DNA from: Cryptomeria japonica
Taxonomy: Eukaryota; Streptophyta; Pinopsida; Cupressales; Cupressaceae
Direction of reading: 5' to 3'
DNA: 64,000 nt
NCBI RefSeq assembly: GCF_030272615.1
Contig: NC_081414.1
Span: 232,674,733-232,738,732 of the forward strand
Under the pieces are notes generated by a model. That model was not told the DNA's origin and did no database searches. It was given only the letters and a program-made list of their open reading frames with translations. Shown piece after piece: positions 13,616-25,617 of this stretch (the first letter of the stretch is position 1; every line of letters starts with the position of its first letter). The position numbers and the translations under genes were made by a program.

Positions 13616-14075
13616 ATTGTTGATGGTTAAATGCACGTCAAATCAAATGACTATTGTTTTTATTAATGGAGGTTTTTAAATTTGTTTGCAAGTGTAATAC
13701 ACCTCTTGATGTAATAAAGAAGAATAATTAGTGTTGGACCAAGAATAGGACATTTTTAGGTGTCTACATTTTGTCCCTCTTTGAGACAATGTTGGAACAA
13801 CGTTATTTCAAAGAAAATGAAAAAAAAAATCTTGCCCTGACATGCCCTAGCGACAGTAGGGTGTAATTATGCCTCTCAAGAGATTGTTAGTACATTAAAG
13901 ACATAAATGATATCTTGAAAGAAAAAGAATGTTAGATGAAAGATATAAGAACAATTAACTTGATGACATGAATGTGTTTGATTGGATAAAAGAGATGGTT
14001 GGAATGATTTGTAGATTGATTGATTGATAATATTGATTGAATTGATGGGATTGATTGGATTGATTGGGATAAAGA

Positions 14076-14207
14076 TCAAGTCTGGTTTTAGGAAGGACAC
14101 ATCTTTTATAAGACAGAGATTATCGTCTAGTTTCAAGAAAGACACATCTTGTATAAGACAAAGATTATCGTCTAGTTTTAAGAAAGACACATCTTGTATA
14201 AGACAAA
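14076..14207. repeat. 45-bp tandem repeat, 3 copies
   Basis: Units start at 14,081, 14,126 and 14,171 with TCTGGTTTTAGGAAGGACAC or the variant TCTAGTTTCAAGAAAGACAC, each ending in a TATAAGACA segment. The 45-bp period keeps frame, so both strands show an artificial 15-residue protein repeat. Confidence 0.93.
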
Positions 14208-15039
14208 TGATAGATGAAAGTTGGATGAATAATGAAATATTATTAAAGTGAAGAATGATCAGTAAGAAGTGAACAATGGTAGGAAATAGAATTGATTGAT
14301 GGATAGAATAGTTGATGTGAGGAAATGAAACTATCATGAATTCTCATGTCTTTATTATAGCACAACATTCTCATCATTGAGCCTTATTATGTATCAATGG
14401 AGCTTTGTACACCAGGGTATAAGGAACCAAGGTATAAATGATATCCCATTGCAAAAAAAAACACGTTGCAAACAAGGAGTGAACCCCTCCATTCTGGGTG
14501 TAGCACTAAGGGTCAAGGTATGTTCGATAGTCACAAGCGTAGCTATCCTTGACTTTCATTTATTCATAGGATACTTGTCGAATGAATGTACCAACACAGA
14601 CACCCAGAGTAACATTGCCCTAGAACTTCATCGGTTCACACTACAAACAACAAACGAAGAAAAATATTATGAACCATCTTGTCTCCTCTAGTCACTTGTG
14701 GACATCCTTGAGTAGCATAGGAACATGACCTATCACCAATTGATAAAGGATCTATGTCTTTGTTTTGATTGCTTGAAGTGATGGTTGATAAAAATGTATG
14801 GTTTCAGAGACTGAATACCCCATATAAGACTGATTTGTTTGGTTTCGAGCGCACCCTTCCCCGTATAAGACATGTTGATGATTAATTGATAGGGTTGTAT
14901 GATTCGATTGATAAGACAACTGATCGGTTCGATTACAGATTTTGATAAGATAGTTTGTCTATTGTTGAACTTCATGTAAAGTGTTTACTGGATATTTGCT
15001 CAAGTGTTTGATCTGTCGGGGACACTTTATTGCAAGATT

Positions 15040-15310
15040 TTGTTTTTTGTTTTTCAATTTTTAGGGCTTTTTTCAGGTCTTTTTATGATTTTTTGGGGAT
15101 TTTTTTAAGTACTTTTATGATTTTATTTTTATTTTTTAAGACTTTATATAATTTTTTTGGATTTTTTAGGACATTTTGTGATTTTTTGGGATTTTTTCCA
15201 GAGTTATTATAATTTTTTTGCATTTTTGAAGACTTTTTATGACTTTTTATGATTTTTTTCAATTCTTTTCAAGACTTTTTATGAGTTTTTTGGATCATAT
15301 TGTGATTTTT
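15040..15310. repeat. T-rich degenerate tandem repeat
   Basis: Irregular units of about 25-35 bp alternate GACTTTTTATGA with TTTTTTGGGATTTTTT. It resembles an expanded poly-T or simple-sequence tract and has no coding meaning. Confidence 0.75.
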
Positions 15311-15744
15311 TTTTTCATTATGCCCCTAGTTTGTGGACAAAAATGCATGCTCTAATACAAACTAAGTATCCTAACTTAATGACTATTGACTATGCAATAT
15401 GTAATGAATTCTCTTATTATGCAAAGCAAAGGAAAATCTAAGATGACTCTCTATTTGAACAAAGGCGATTGTGTGAGTTTATCATTGTGTCATGAACTTG
15501 CATGATTAGGGTTGCAGGAAAATTCAAAGATAAGGAGTCAATCCTTTCTTAGAAGCCTCGAGCTACTCAACTTGATGCACCAGGTGATAAGAATTTACAT
15601 CCAGAAAAGAAGAAAGATCTTCTATCATATCATGAAACTTTTTTCTTTGATTACCTAAGTGTGTGCAAGTGGGTTTATTTGCTAAAAACAAATGAACTGC
15701 AAAAGCAAATGAAAGGAAACTAAGATAAACAACTACTAAATGTA

Positions 15745-17290
15745 ATACTTCTTTAAGTGCATGTTGTTAATGGGTTTGAGCAAGGGATCAACCTCCATTG
15801 TAGCTAAGTGATATGTTCCATTACCAAAAACTCTAGTGATTACACAGGAACCCAACCGATTTGGTTCAAATTACCTAGTTGCTCTCTTTTTGCCAAGTTT
15901 CTCTAATTTTCTTTTAGTACCAAGTCTCCTATCTCAAAGAATCTAACTCGAACCCTCTTATTGTAGCTTATTTTCAATCTATTTTGATATCCATATAGAT
16001 GATTAAGTGTGCTTTGTCTCTTCTCATCAAGTATTTCCAATTCATGTAATCTTGTCACTCTGTAATCTTCTTCTGAAATAATATACCATAAGGAGACTTG
16101 AAGAGATGGTATCTCTATGACAATAGGCAAGATAGATTTTGACTCAAAGACCAAGGAATGGGGTAGCACCTGTTGTTGTACAGACGCGTGTTTTATAGGG
16201 TCAAAGAGAAGGATTCAACTGTATGTGTCAATCTCGTCTAGCTTCATTAACAACTTTCTTCAGGATCTTTAGGATGATCTTACTTGTTGCTTCTGCTTGG
16301 CCATTTCTTTGAGGATAGTAAGGAGTGGCAAAGTGATGTTGAATGCAGAATTTATTGCAAAGCTCAGGTACTTCTTGATTCCTAAATGGGTGACCATTGT
16401 TTGTAATTATGCACATGGGGATTGCATTCCATCAAATAATGTAATTGAGGATAAAAATTTCTATCTAGTTATAATTTGTGTATGTAAGAGGAATCATCTC
16501 AACCCACTTAGTAAAGTATTATGTAGTAGCCAAGATTAACTTATGCTCGTTGGAAGAAGTGGGATTAATCTTTCCCACAAGGTCTAGTCCCCACTGTGAA
16601 AAGGGCCATGGTGATGTGATGGGTTGGAGATCCTATGCAAGAGTGTGAATGAGATCCCAATTTATTTTGGATTGTCTACATTTTTTCACATCTTTGTAAG
16701 CATATTTTTCCATGGTTGTCCAATAGTGTCTTGTGCACAATAGTTTCTTAGCTAGAGTCGGTCCACTAGAGTGAGCCCCACAAATTCTATCATGTACTTC
16801 CTTTAAGGCCAACTATGCTTCTTCAAAATGAAGGCATCGAAGGAGTTTTCCATCAAAACCTTTCTAGTATAATGTGTCTACAATGATCAACTATGCTTCT
16901 TCAAAATGAAGGCATTGAAGGAGTTTTCCATCAAAACCTTTCTAGTATAATGTGTCTACAATGATTACATATTTCGATGCTTGTCTCATCAAGGTTTTAT
17001 TTTGATTACAAGATAGATTGGGAGGGATATACTGATCATAAAGATATGTGTATATGTCCTTATACCACGGGGATTTGGGACCAACACACACACACACACA
17101 TTCTGATCGAGGGATTTCATATGTGGGTACCATTAGTTGTTCTACTAGGAATTCAAAATGTGTGACATTATTAGGCATATCTAGAAGATACCCTATAGTT
17201 GCTATTGCATCAACCACTTTATTTTGTATTTGGGGAACTTTCTCAAAGAAAATGTTATTGAAATACTTCTTGAAATCATCCACCATCCTT
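15745..17290 (-). pseudogene. Ty3/gypsy integrase remnant
   Basis: Read on the minus strand from 17,290: the linker KVPQIQNKVVDAIAT, then SPWYKDIYTYL, then a zinc-binding segment near 16,860-16,690 with EVHDRICGAHSSG and KKCRQSK, in which the second cysteine of the CxxC pair is Ser. The catalytic core follows: WPFSQWGLDLVGKINPT (first Asp) near 16,590, IITNNGHPFRNQ near 16,400 (the usual TDNG is TNNG, so the second catalytic Asp is lost), and PYYPQRNGQAEATSK near 16,310 with the Glu kept. The C-terminal region at 16,169-15,745 reads HSLVFESKSILPIVIEIPS, KRVRVRFFEIGDLVLK and YHLATMEVDPL, matching the tail of plant gypsy integrases. A (CA)n tract near 17,087-17,099 lies inside the linker. Multiple stops make it non-functional. 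Confidence 0.88.
16810..16966. repeat. 78-bp tandem duplication inside the integrase remnant
   Basis: CAACTATGCTTCTTCAAAAT begins at 16,810 and 16,888. The copies are nearly identical across the 78-bp unit (GCATCGAAGG versus GCATTGAAGG). The duplication covers the segment just upstream (minus strand) of the integrase zinc-binding motif and keeps the frame. Confidence 0.94.
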
Positions 17291-17616
17291 TTATATGGAA
17301 TTATCTTATCATCCTAAGTGATATAGTCACCATTGAATTGATTGATTATGAGCCTTGAGTCACTATGCACATGCAAATCTGTTATATTCCATTGTACTAT
17401 AGTGTGAAGTCATGTGGTGAGGGCCGCATATTTTGCCAAGTTATTTATACAAGGGAAATTGATGCAGTAGGACTTTGGAATACAATAACCTTGATGTGTC
17501 ACAAAGAGGATGCATGCCCCCACTCCATGATTGGTATGTGATCCATTAAAATACATTTTCCACTTTGTTGAAGCTGCTAGGATAAAAACTGACTCGTCGG
17601 GAAAGTCTGTCAATAG
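17230..17616 (-). pseudogene. Second RNase-H-like domain (Tat-type) after the classical RNase H
   Basis: The minus strand reads WKMYFNGSHTNHGVGACIL, then a CINNLAKYAAL segment and LHVHSDSRLIINQFNGD, followed by YKRMVDDFKKYF, which runs into the integrase linker. This is the RNase H fold pattern (D/N-G-S, E/K-Y-x-A-L, D-S) as seen in the additional RNase H of plant Tat-lineage gypsy elements. The first catalytic Asp (usually YFDGS) is Asn and the Glu of AEYEAL is Lys, so activity is lost. It directly follows the classical RNase H in the same frame. Confidence 0.8.
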
Positions 17617-17619
17617 AGG

Positions 17620-17960
17620 ATGATCTTCTTGAAGAGGGGCTTATGCTAACTAATCTTCTATAATATTCCCCTTAATGACTTTGTGATCCACATATTCGAT
17701 GTCAAATTTGCTAAGGATCATGATCCTTTTAGCCAACCTACTTATCAGTGCAACCTTGATTAAGAGATACTTGAGAGGGTTGATGCTAGCTATGAGCTTC
17801 ACTTTGTGATTGAGCACATAGTGTCAAAGTTTCTAAGATGCAAATATTGTTGTCATACATGCTCTTTCTATAGGGGTATAGTTCAACTCATATCCTACCA
17901 ATGTTTGCTAATATAGAAAATGACTCGTTCCTTCCTACTTGCAACATGTGTTGGTATGTC
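17620..17960 (-). pseudogene. Ty3/gypsy RNase H remnant (end of RT-RNase H)
   Basis: The minus strand shows FYISK, then (after a slip) GYELNYTPIERACMTTIFAS, HYVLNHKVKLIASINPLKYL and SRLAKRIMILSKFDIEYVDH, the canonical end of gypsy RT-RNase H. In-frame stops at AS*KL*HY and IED*LA* all fit single C-to-T changes. The reverse-transcriptase palm with its YxDD box, expected just upstream at about 18-19 kb, is not there. The next upstream sequence is another RNase-H-like domain. Confidence 0.83.
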
Positions 17961-18009
17961 AAACTGAGCACCAACTACAACAAGCCTATCATCATGCTTG
18001 TTCTAACTC

Positions 18010-18400
18010 CTAGGAACGTTCTAGATGTTGAAGGCCTCAAATCCTTTAATCAAATCCCAAACCCTATATTTGTATGATTTGAGTAAGATGTTCTTTGTTA
18101 TGTTCTGAGCTCTAATATGGTTAACAACTAGCTCGCTATCCCCAAATACTTGCAAATATCTGATCTTTATTTTTTGTGCAAGTTGGAGACCTTGGACAAC
18201 GGCTTCATATTCAGCCACATTATTGGTGCAACCAAAATGAAGCCTAAAAAAGAAAAAATATGTCTCCTACTTAGGAGAAACAAGCATTACATCAACAACC
18301 ACAACATTCTTGTTTCTTGAACCATCAAAAAACATGCTTCATAACCCCTCCAGATTTTCTTGTATCTTGATGAGGTTGGGAATAGGATTATCCTCCTCAT
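18010..18400 (-). pseudogene. Extra RNase-H-like domain lying between protease and RNase H
   Basis: The minus strand reads MFFDGSRNKNVVVVDVMLVS, a stop, then FGCTNNVAEYEAVVQGLQLA, LQVFGDSELVVNHIRAQN and KSYKYRVWDLIKGFEAFNI. All three acidic positions of the RNase H fold (FDGS, AEYEA, GDSELV) are present, so this copy is better preserved than the one at 17.2-17.6 kb and is clearly paralogous to it. Its place upstream of the classical RNase H, where the RT should be, is unusual. Either a second Tat-type element is fused here or the RT was deleted between two domains. The upstream protease continues into it without an obvious boundary. Confidence 0.75.
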
Positions 18401-18599
18401 CAATACAATAGGTACCAAGCCCAGTCCCCTGACGCTCAACTAATGGATCAAACTAAAAATAATTGCCTCACTCATCTACCAAGCAATTAAGAACCTCTTA
18501 TAGAATAGTAGGCTCATGGACAATACACTCCTCCCCCTTTTCATGCAAAGTATAATTCATGTTTATAGGGTTGGGGGTGAATGGATCAATGTGGTTTTG

Positions 18600-19620
18600 T
18601 GCAATGGGTTTTGCTTTTATTATAACCTTGGTACCATACCTTGTTCAAAATAGCACATGGGACCAATCAAAAGACAAGTATCCACCTATCTTTGCGGCAA
18701 AGTCTCTAGATAGACAGATTGCAACGAAGGCAGCGAGGTCAATGACTGATATGTCTTGCAAGACAATGCAACCAGGGCATGCATGCAAGGTTAACTTCAA
18801 AATTTTAACATCCCCTACTATTTTAATAGAAGTGCCATCCAATTGGGAAACCCCCTTAGTCACAGGTTCATATTCTATACCAAGAAGACCAACTACATTC
18901 TTAGGCATGACTAAACTACCATCTCCTAAGTCTATCATGCGATTGTGAACTAAGTTAGTTCCTAATGTTAAAGAGAGATAGTAGGGGGGAGGCTTACTGA
19001 TTTTGCTTGAATCTTCCTCCTCCTTGGGTTGTACCAAACTAGTGGAGATTGTCTTCTTGTTGACCATTGCTTCATCACTTGATTGGTTGATGTATTTCAA
19101 TGCCTCCTTAAGCAAATCCCTTTGAGATGGGATGGAAAGGGCCTCCCACATAGTGACATTGAGATTGACCTTCTTCATTTAGTCAACTATATTGAAAGGA
19201 ACACCAGTTGATTTTGAAGGCCCCTTTGCAACTACAAGGTCTATCTATGTTCTTGGGGTGACCTAGGCCTCCCCTTGCCTCCTTCTACCTTGAATGGTAT
19301 TTTGATTCATATCCTGGACAACTACTTTGGGCATTGGAGCTTGGGCTGATGTTGAAGGTGAGGCACCTTCTACCACTTTCCTTTTTGACCTTGTGTATTG
19401 TAGCATAGTATCTCCATTTGTCTGATTTATACCACAAAACTCTACCTCTTGCCAATTGACGAAACTAAAATCTTTTTGTATGTGAGCACTTTGGCATGCA
19501 CTTTTATTGTGTTGTTGATTGCATGGTCAACACCAATCCTATTCTTGGGTGAGATTTTTCTACATTGAAACTATTGCCCTTGAGTTATTTGCAATTGTAA
19601 GGTTCATACTGTTTGTTGAT
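18600..19620 (-). pseudogene. Ty3/gypsy gag C-terminus (zinc knuckle) and aspartic protease
   Basis: From 19,620 the minus strand reads IANNSRAIVSM, then a degenerate zinc knuckle C-x-x-C-x3-H-x4-C (near PCNQQHNKSAC) at about 19,510. A basic segment (QNTIQGRRRQG) follows, and a 177-codon frame from 19,178. That frame contains YYLSLTLGTNLVHNRMIDLG, VMPKNVVGLLGIE and VVDL-like VIDLAAFVAICLSRDFAAK with GGYLSFDWSH, the fold of the retroelement aspartic protease. The catalytic D-S/T-G is D-L-G here, so it should be inactive. It is the longest clean frame of the Ty3 region. Confidence 0.82.
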
Positions 19621-20799
19621 GCGAGAAATCATGGACATTGATCCCTTTTGTCAACATAGAATAGAATACCGAGATAATCTCATTCTCTCTTGAATACATT
19701 TCTAATGCTACTAAGGACGATCATAAGAAAACAACCTCGAGGTTTTTACAATCAGGTCTTGACCACGGGGATAACTCAACAGTGGTGCGTTTGTTGCTAA
19801 CACAAATGGGACTTAGGCCTATGGTTAAGATAAGCTTTGGAAAGGTTCTACAAGTCACTCTTAAGACTTTGCAAGTCTCTTACTCATCATATTTTCATTA
19901 AACATGGTGCTATTTTTTTTATCAGTTACAAATTTGTAAATTAAACAAAAAAAAAGGTAAAGGGGAGAGAAGCTAAAACTAACTAGAACTGCACCCTAAA
20001 TTAATAGAGGAAATTTTCAAATAACCAAGGCTTGTTTTTCCAGTTTAAAACACAACTTGACAGATCCGATGCAATCCTCGAAGGATAATATAGATTTTCA
20101 AACAACCAAATGCATATGTTGAACTTCAAAACATTCATTCAACCCAACATTTACCAATCGAACTGAGTTCTTTAAATGTTCAAATTAACCATGTAGAGAA
20201 ATTAACAATTAGCCAATTCCTGATGGTATGAACAAAAAATTCCATCAAATATTAACTTAGGGAAACCATTCATATATAAAATGAATAATTGAAATGCAAT
20301 ATAGGAAGAAGAGGAACCATGCACTCACAAGAAACTTAACATGGATTGGTCTTCCATAAATTTTGTATAAATTTCAGTAGAGTTTCAACAACGACTCATT
20401 AGCTTCTTACCCAAAATAAAAGAAAACCATCCCCCTTTATATAGATTTTCAAAATTTGGATGAATGGCCAAGATTTAACTTAACAAATGGCTCAGATTCA
20501 TGCTTACAACATGTTTCCCCATACCTCGTAAATATGTACCTTACCTCCCAACTAACTTACCAACTACCAGCAATAAAGTTGTCCCAAAAAGTGCATTGCA
20601 TGAAGTCTCAAAAATAGAAAAAATACTTTTGGCAGTTGGGGAAATAACTAACTTTGGGGACTACACTTTATCTTTTGTTAGCCCAAAAAGAATAGATATT
20701 TCTCTTTTACAATATAAATTATTTTTTATCATTAAGGTACTTTTTCCAAATATCTCTACCTGCAGCCTGCTCTAACCGAACATACTCTTGGAACTTTAT
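19621..20799. other. Spacer without recognisable gene
   Basis: AT-rich DNA between the protease remnant and the unassigned ORF. A + frame at 20,500-20,775 has no recognisable motif. A TATA-like TTTATATAGA lies at about 20,436-20,445. This may be an LTR or untranslated region of a nested element, but I cannot show terminal repeats. Confidence 0.5.
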
Positions 20800-22850
20800 G
20801 CAAACGACTCTTATCTTTGGAGCAGGGGGCGTAGGTGTGTTGTTGATTCAAAAGATAATATCCTTACAACGATTTTCTACCATTTGCACTTGCAACTCCT
20901 AATCATTTTTGTTAGTCTTGTATCCCCGCATTGCTGAATGCATCTTGCTAGCATATACCATGTCATTCTCGATATATGAAGCCCCAACATTTTTCAGTTG
21001 TCTTTTCCATCATATTTTCAGTTCATCAAACCCCATCTTGGGTCTCTAATCACCAACTAAACTCTACAAAAGATATGTGCAATTAGTTTTGATACGTTCC
21101 AAGGTACATTCACATTCCTCCCATCCATCATCGACAAGGTCCAAGACGTCACTCTTTAATCCTAGAGACTGATATCAACCTTCAAAGGTGTTGAATTCAC
21201 GAGGCTCAATAATCTGCTAGCCTAAATGGATCTTGGGGAAAGTCCACAATAAGGCCCTCATGATGAGAAGCAGACTATTAAACACCTCCTTCAATTTCTT
21301 GAGTCCTTTCTTAGTGGATGATATTGCTTGGGTGGTCTGATCTATGTCCTACTCTAGGAAAGTCACATCGTAGAGTATCTGATTTCCCATCTTTGTTACT
21401 TCTTAGAACCATTCTCCCATTACATTGTCTAAGGTTCTCATCCCTTCACATTCAATGATTGTCTTCTATGCTAGTGTCACAAGAGGAACATAGGCTTCAT
21501 CAACATGTTACAACAATTTTAGTAGGTGGTCTATGTACCCTCGACCTACTTTGCCTAAGCCTTGTACATCTCCATCTCTGCAGTTACCTTTTCTAACTAG
21601 TTCAACATTTTCTACACCAATTATCGAAACTCCTCAACCTCTTGTTGCTTGGTCATGGGACTAATACAACATTATAAGTAGCAAGTGTGATTTCTTTAGT
21701 TGATTTTCCATTTGGTGAGATATCAAGATACATTTTTTGATTATGTTGAGCATCCTTGGTTATCTTTGAATAAGTACTCAGTTTATTCTCTTCTTTAACC
21801 TAAGGTTGTCCTAATCAGTAGAATAAGTCCTCAAGGCTCATAGGTGGACTCACTTCCACTTTCTTCTCACCTCGAGCCTTCAACCACACAGGAGGTACAG
21901 ATTCACCAAAGGTAACCACTGTCTCTTTGCCTTGCTCTTTTAAAACTGCAGTTGATTTTGTTTGTGTTCTTGGTTGATCAACTAGGGATAAGAGTTGATT
22001 CCCATCAACATCTTATTCCTTTCCCATGCTCAAGTTTTCTCCAACCTCACTTAGTAACTATTGGGGGACCTCGGTTTGCTCAATTTTTCTCCAACCTCAC
22101 TTAGTAACTATTGGGGGACCTCGGTTTCTTGTTTTCCTTCATTTCTAGGTAGATCCTCCTCTTGGTCTTCCTTCCTTTCTTCATCTTTATCATCCTCTTT
22201 ATCATCCTCTTTAGTAGGTCGAATTTCCCCTTCCTCAATCTAATTTTCAGGCCCTTCTAGGTTGATGACCTAAACTTCTTGTTGCTGCAAATTGGGCCCT
22301 TATCGGTCTATTGTCTCAATGATAGTTGAATACGCTTGCAGCATATGAGGGGTAGGTTGACATTCCACCTTGATTGCATCTTTTGCTACGATAGAATCTT
22401 CTTCTTAGGTAGTGGCAACAAATGGTCTTCTTATTGTCATCTTCTTGTGAGCGAGAGCCTTGACTGATTGGCTTGTATTTCTTCAGGACCTCTTTGACAT
22501 CTTTGACCCCTTACTGGCCTTTGCCTTTTTCCTTTTCCTTTTAGGCTCTTTTTCACCTTCTTCTCCCTATACTGCACCTAATGCCTCTTCTTCTGATGGT
22601 GATTGAGTTTCAAGGTCTCCCATTAAGTTATAAGTGAACTATATCCCATCATGAGTTAGTTCCTCAGTGCGTTGATGAATCCAGGCATTAGTATATCTTA
22701 TTGGTCCTTCCATTATCACCTCCAAGCTAGTGATAGGATCTTGAGACTAGTCAATCAATGTAAGAGGGTGATCCTTAAAGGCATCATAGACTCGTTTCTA
22801 TACATAATCCCCATGGTCATCTATTTCATCTGGGACCCGTTGTTATATTT
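20800..22850 (-). pseudogene. Unassigned retroelement-associated ORF, decayed
   Basis: The minus strand keeps one coding frame for several hundred codons from about 22,850 if stops are read through. It starts near VPDEIDDHGDYV, then KRVYDAFKDHPLTLI, EVIMEGPIRYTNAWIHQRTE, a Lys-rich stretch (KEPKRKRKKAKASKG), TPHMLQAYSTIIETIDR, and an acidic run (KEDDKEDDKDEERKEDQEED) near 22,200. Further down, KDAQHNQKMYLDISPNGKST (about 21,750) and MHSAMRGYKTNK (about 20,940) also look protein-like. At least seven in-frame stops between 22,660 and 22,090 (TAG, TAA, TGA) each fit one C-to-T change from CAG, CAA or CGA. I do not recognise the protein. Its place inside a Ty3 region and its strand suggest an extra ORF of a large gypsy element. 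Confidence 0.55.
22028..22127. repeat. 50-bp tandem duplication
   Basis: CCAACCTCACTTAGTAACTA occurs at 22,041 and 22,091, inside a nearly exact 50-bp direct repeat that ends GGGGACCTCGGTTT. Because 50 is not a multiple of three it shifts the frame of the unassigned minus-strand ORF. Confidence 0.95.
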
Positions 22851-24489
22851 TCACACATCACCCCATTTCAAATGGGGACCCCCTACTTTTTTGGCCCTCT
22901 TGGTATTTTTCTTTTGGTTTGTTGGGTCTTTTTGTGGCAGTCTCGTCAATCCTCTCAACTTGCAAGTGTTTGGTGTCCATTTGATCAAGTCTACAAGTTA
23001 TTTGAAGAAATTTGGTAGGTCTGGAGTATGTTTTGTTTGTTTTAGGGTTTTGCCTTTCAGACTTGGATTTGAGGCCTTTCCTTTAGGGTTTTGTAAAAAC
23101 TGGGCATTGCATTGGAATCAAGATCCTATAAGGAACCTACATGTGAAATTTGAGTGAATTTTGAGCAACTTTCTATTTTTAGAAAGTTCCTATTTTTAGG
23201 GATTTTACTATCTCCCGGATTGGTCTAATTTTGTCAAAAATTGAACTTACTATTTTTAGTAGTTTCTATTTTTTAGTCTTTGTTTCCTGTTTTGCCCTAA
23301 TCCTAACATTTCGAAACATTTTCTATTTTAGGAAATTCTACATTGGGCAAGTTCTTCGCAAGCAGACATTGAAGACTAAGAATTCCTAAACATTTCTAAA
23401 TCTGGAAAATTCAAAAAAGCAAGCTTTTGAGGAAAAAAATGGCTAAGTGTGAATTCGTTCTGGAAGTGGAAAGGTATTGAAAAATCTTCTAAGTCTAGTA
23501 GAGAAATGCACTTCAATCCAAAATGACATCCTGATCCAAAAATGAGCTAAGTCAGGAGAGAAAGTCGAGAAAATCCTTCATCTTGGCAAGAAAACATGTA
23601 AGAGGTGGGGCACCAAAATGGTGTTGTCGATGAACTCTCCTCCATAATACAAATTCCTTGACCACCTCAAAAGTCCGCCCAAGAGCCAGGTAGGGCGCTA
23701 GATTGGGGCCAAAATTCCATGCCCTTGGTGTTGTAGTACCCAAATGCTAGATAGAGCACTCAAGTTGGGGTGTGGAGGAATTTTCCTCCACACCAATTTT
23801 TCCTACACCATGCCATTCCAACACCCAAAGCTAGTTCCGGGCACCAAAAAAAGAAGGTGATAGAATTTCCTCCTGGGCACAATTTCCTCTAGGCTATGAA
23901 AATTCTGCTCGAGTCAAGTGATGGGCGCCAAGGGTGAAATTCCTCCTCAAGGAAGAAATTTCACCCAAGGCTAGCTTAGGGAACCAAACATAGGGGGTAA
24001 TGGAATATTTTCCATGGCATGAAATTCATGCCCAAGTCCAAGTCATGAGTGGGTGGAGGGGGTCAAAGAAAAGAAAAGAATAGGAAAATTCCTCTATACC
24101 AAGCATCTAGAGCCCAAGTCAGGTATGTAGCGCCAAAATGGGGGTGTCAAGGAAAGTCAAGCACAACATAGAATTCCTCTATAATGGTAAATTAGCACCC
24201 AAAGACAAGATAGAGCATTTGATAGGGGGAGTTGAGGAAAAAGTCAACTAAGAAAATTCCTCCTTATGATAAATTCTATGCCCAAAATTGAAGATCGAAT
24301 TCCAAGGCATGAAAATTTGAAGTCATGGATAAGAATGAGAAAATAAAATTTTCCTCGAGAAAAAAATTGGAAAACCCCATTCAAGTATGAAAATTCATTT
24401 GAATTTCAAGATAATGACAGATTTGGCTAAGTGAGAGAATTTTCTCTCTCTTGGAGCCTGAAACTCAAAATTTTAAAAATTCCTAAAAA

Positions 24490-24720
24490 AGTAGGAAAAG
24501 TGAAAAATTGACCAAGTGTTGGAAATTCCTTTCTTCGGGAAAGAATTCTAAGAAAAGTGAAAAATTGACTGTGTGTTAGAAATTCCTTCCTTCAAGACAG
24601 AATTCCAGGAAATTTTTTTTTGACTAAGTGTTGGAATTTCCTTCCTTCAGGACAAAATTCTTGGAAAATGTGAAATTTGGCTAAAGATTGAAGAAATTCC
24701 TTCCAAGGGGAAGAAATGTG
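24490..24720. repeat. 56-57 bp degenerate tandem repeat, about 4 units
   Basis: GTGAAAAATTGAC plus GGAAATTCCTTTCTTC recurs with its GAC at 24,510, 24,567 and 24,623, and again in weaker form near 24,680 (GTGAAATTTGGC). The surrounding 23.6-24.9 kb shares the TTCC-rich vocabulary, so this is the best preserved piece of a larger degenerate array. Confidence 0.8.
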
Positions 24721-25604
24721 CCCAAGGTTTAGAATTTCAAAGTACATGGAAAATTAGCTAAATAAGAATATTTTCTCTCTCCAAAGCTCAGAACAAGACA
24801 AAATTCCTTAGGCATGGAAAATGGTCAGTATTCAGGAAAATCTTCCTTCAAGACGAAGTGTGCACAAAAATTTTCTTTTAAGGACAAAATTCTCTCTTCA
24901 AGATTTTCTCTCTCAAAGAATTCCATATGTGTAGTATTCTTGCAGGAATGGATAAATTTGTTAAAATTCTTCCAAGGCAGAAAAATATTCTAAAATGTCT
25001 TTTGTGGGACCAAAATTGAAAGATTCTCGTAAAGGATGAGTTGGTGACATGCAAAAGATAATATTTTGTATTAATGAAGCACAACTAGGAAAATTGTAAA
25101 TGACAATGGGGTCCACTTGCATGTTGAGAATCTATTGAATGCATGGTGACATGATGGCACATTTACTACTGGCAGGAATTTGACCAGGGTGGTAGCTAAT
25201 TCATTGCATGACAGTCATTGTATTTAATGTAGTGGCAGAGCATCTTTTGCATGTAACCAATTTGGAAGTGATGGTGCATTCAATGCACATTGGGCGAATT
25301 TGAAAGAAGTGGTGCATTTGATGCACAATGGATGCTATTTTTGGCAGAAATGTAATTAATTGTTAATGGGTTTAATGGGCATTTAATGAATATTCCCACC
25401 TTGTTGCATCATGTGTGGGGAATCTTTTAAGGCAAACCCTAATTAGGGTTTTGCATGTAATCATGGCTTAGATTTGTATGAAATTGTTGCAATAAGTTTT
25501 TGAGATAATAATAGTGAAACATTGTTCTCTGATGGTGTCCACTTAAGTTATTTTTAAAATCTTGTATAGTTTCACCTTCCTCGCTTAGAGTAGAAGTACT
25601 AAAG

Positions 25605-25617
25605 TGCTTTGATACCA
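25605..25617 (-). other. Possible LTR-retrotransposon primer-binding site
   Basis: The minus strand has TGGTATCAAAGCA, one base away from the initiator-Met tRNA primer site TGGTATCAGAGC that is seen perfectly in the copia element at 61,931. It follows CCAT, compatible with an LTR ending in CA. No LTR partner was found, so this is only a hint of a second element nested in the Ty3 region. Confidence 0.3.

Larger units (their letters stand above)
13620..15744. other. Non-coding spacer with short tandem repeats
   Basis: No recognisable coding domain was found on either strand. The stretch contains a TTGATTGGA-rich simple repeat near 14,010-14,070, the 45-bp repeat listed separately and a long T-rich degenerate repeat at 15,040-15,310. 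If the downstream Ty3 remnant had a 3' LTR it should lie here, but I could not match this DNA to the 31.4-31.9 kb segment. Confidence 0.6.

Noticed and set aside
17087-17099. (CA)n tract suggesting a Cys-Val protein repeat
   Set aside because: It is a microsatellite grown inside the dead integrase linker and not a protein motif.
23552-24900. CRISPR-like spacing of repeated phrases
   Set aside because: The repeats are degenerate, unequal in spacing and in a plant-type sequence. This is an old tandem repeat, not a CRISPR array.
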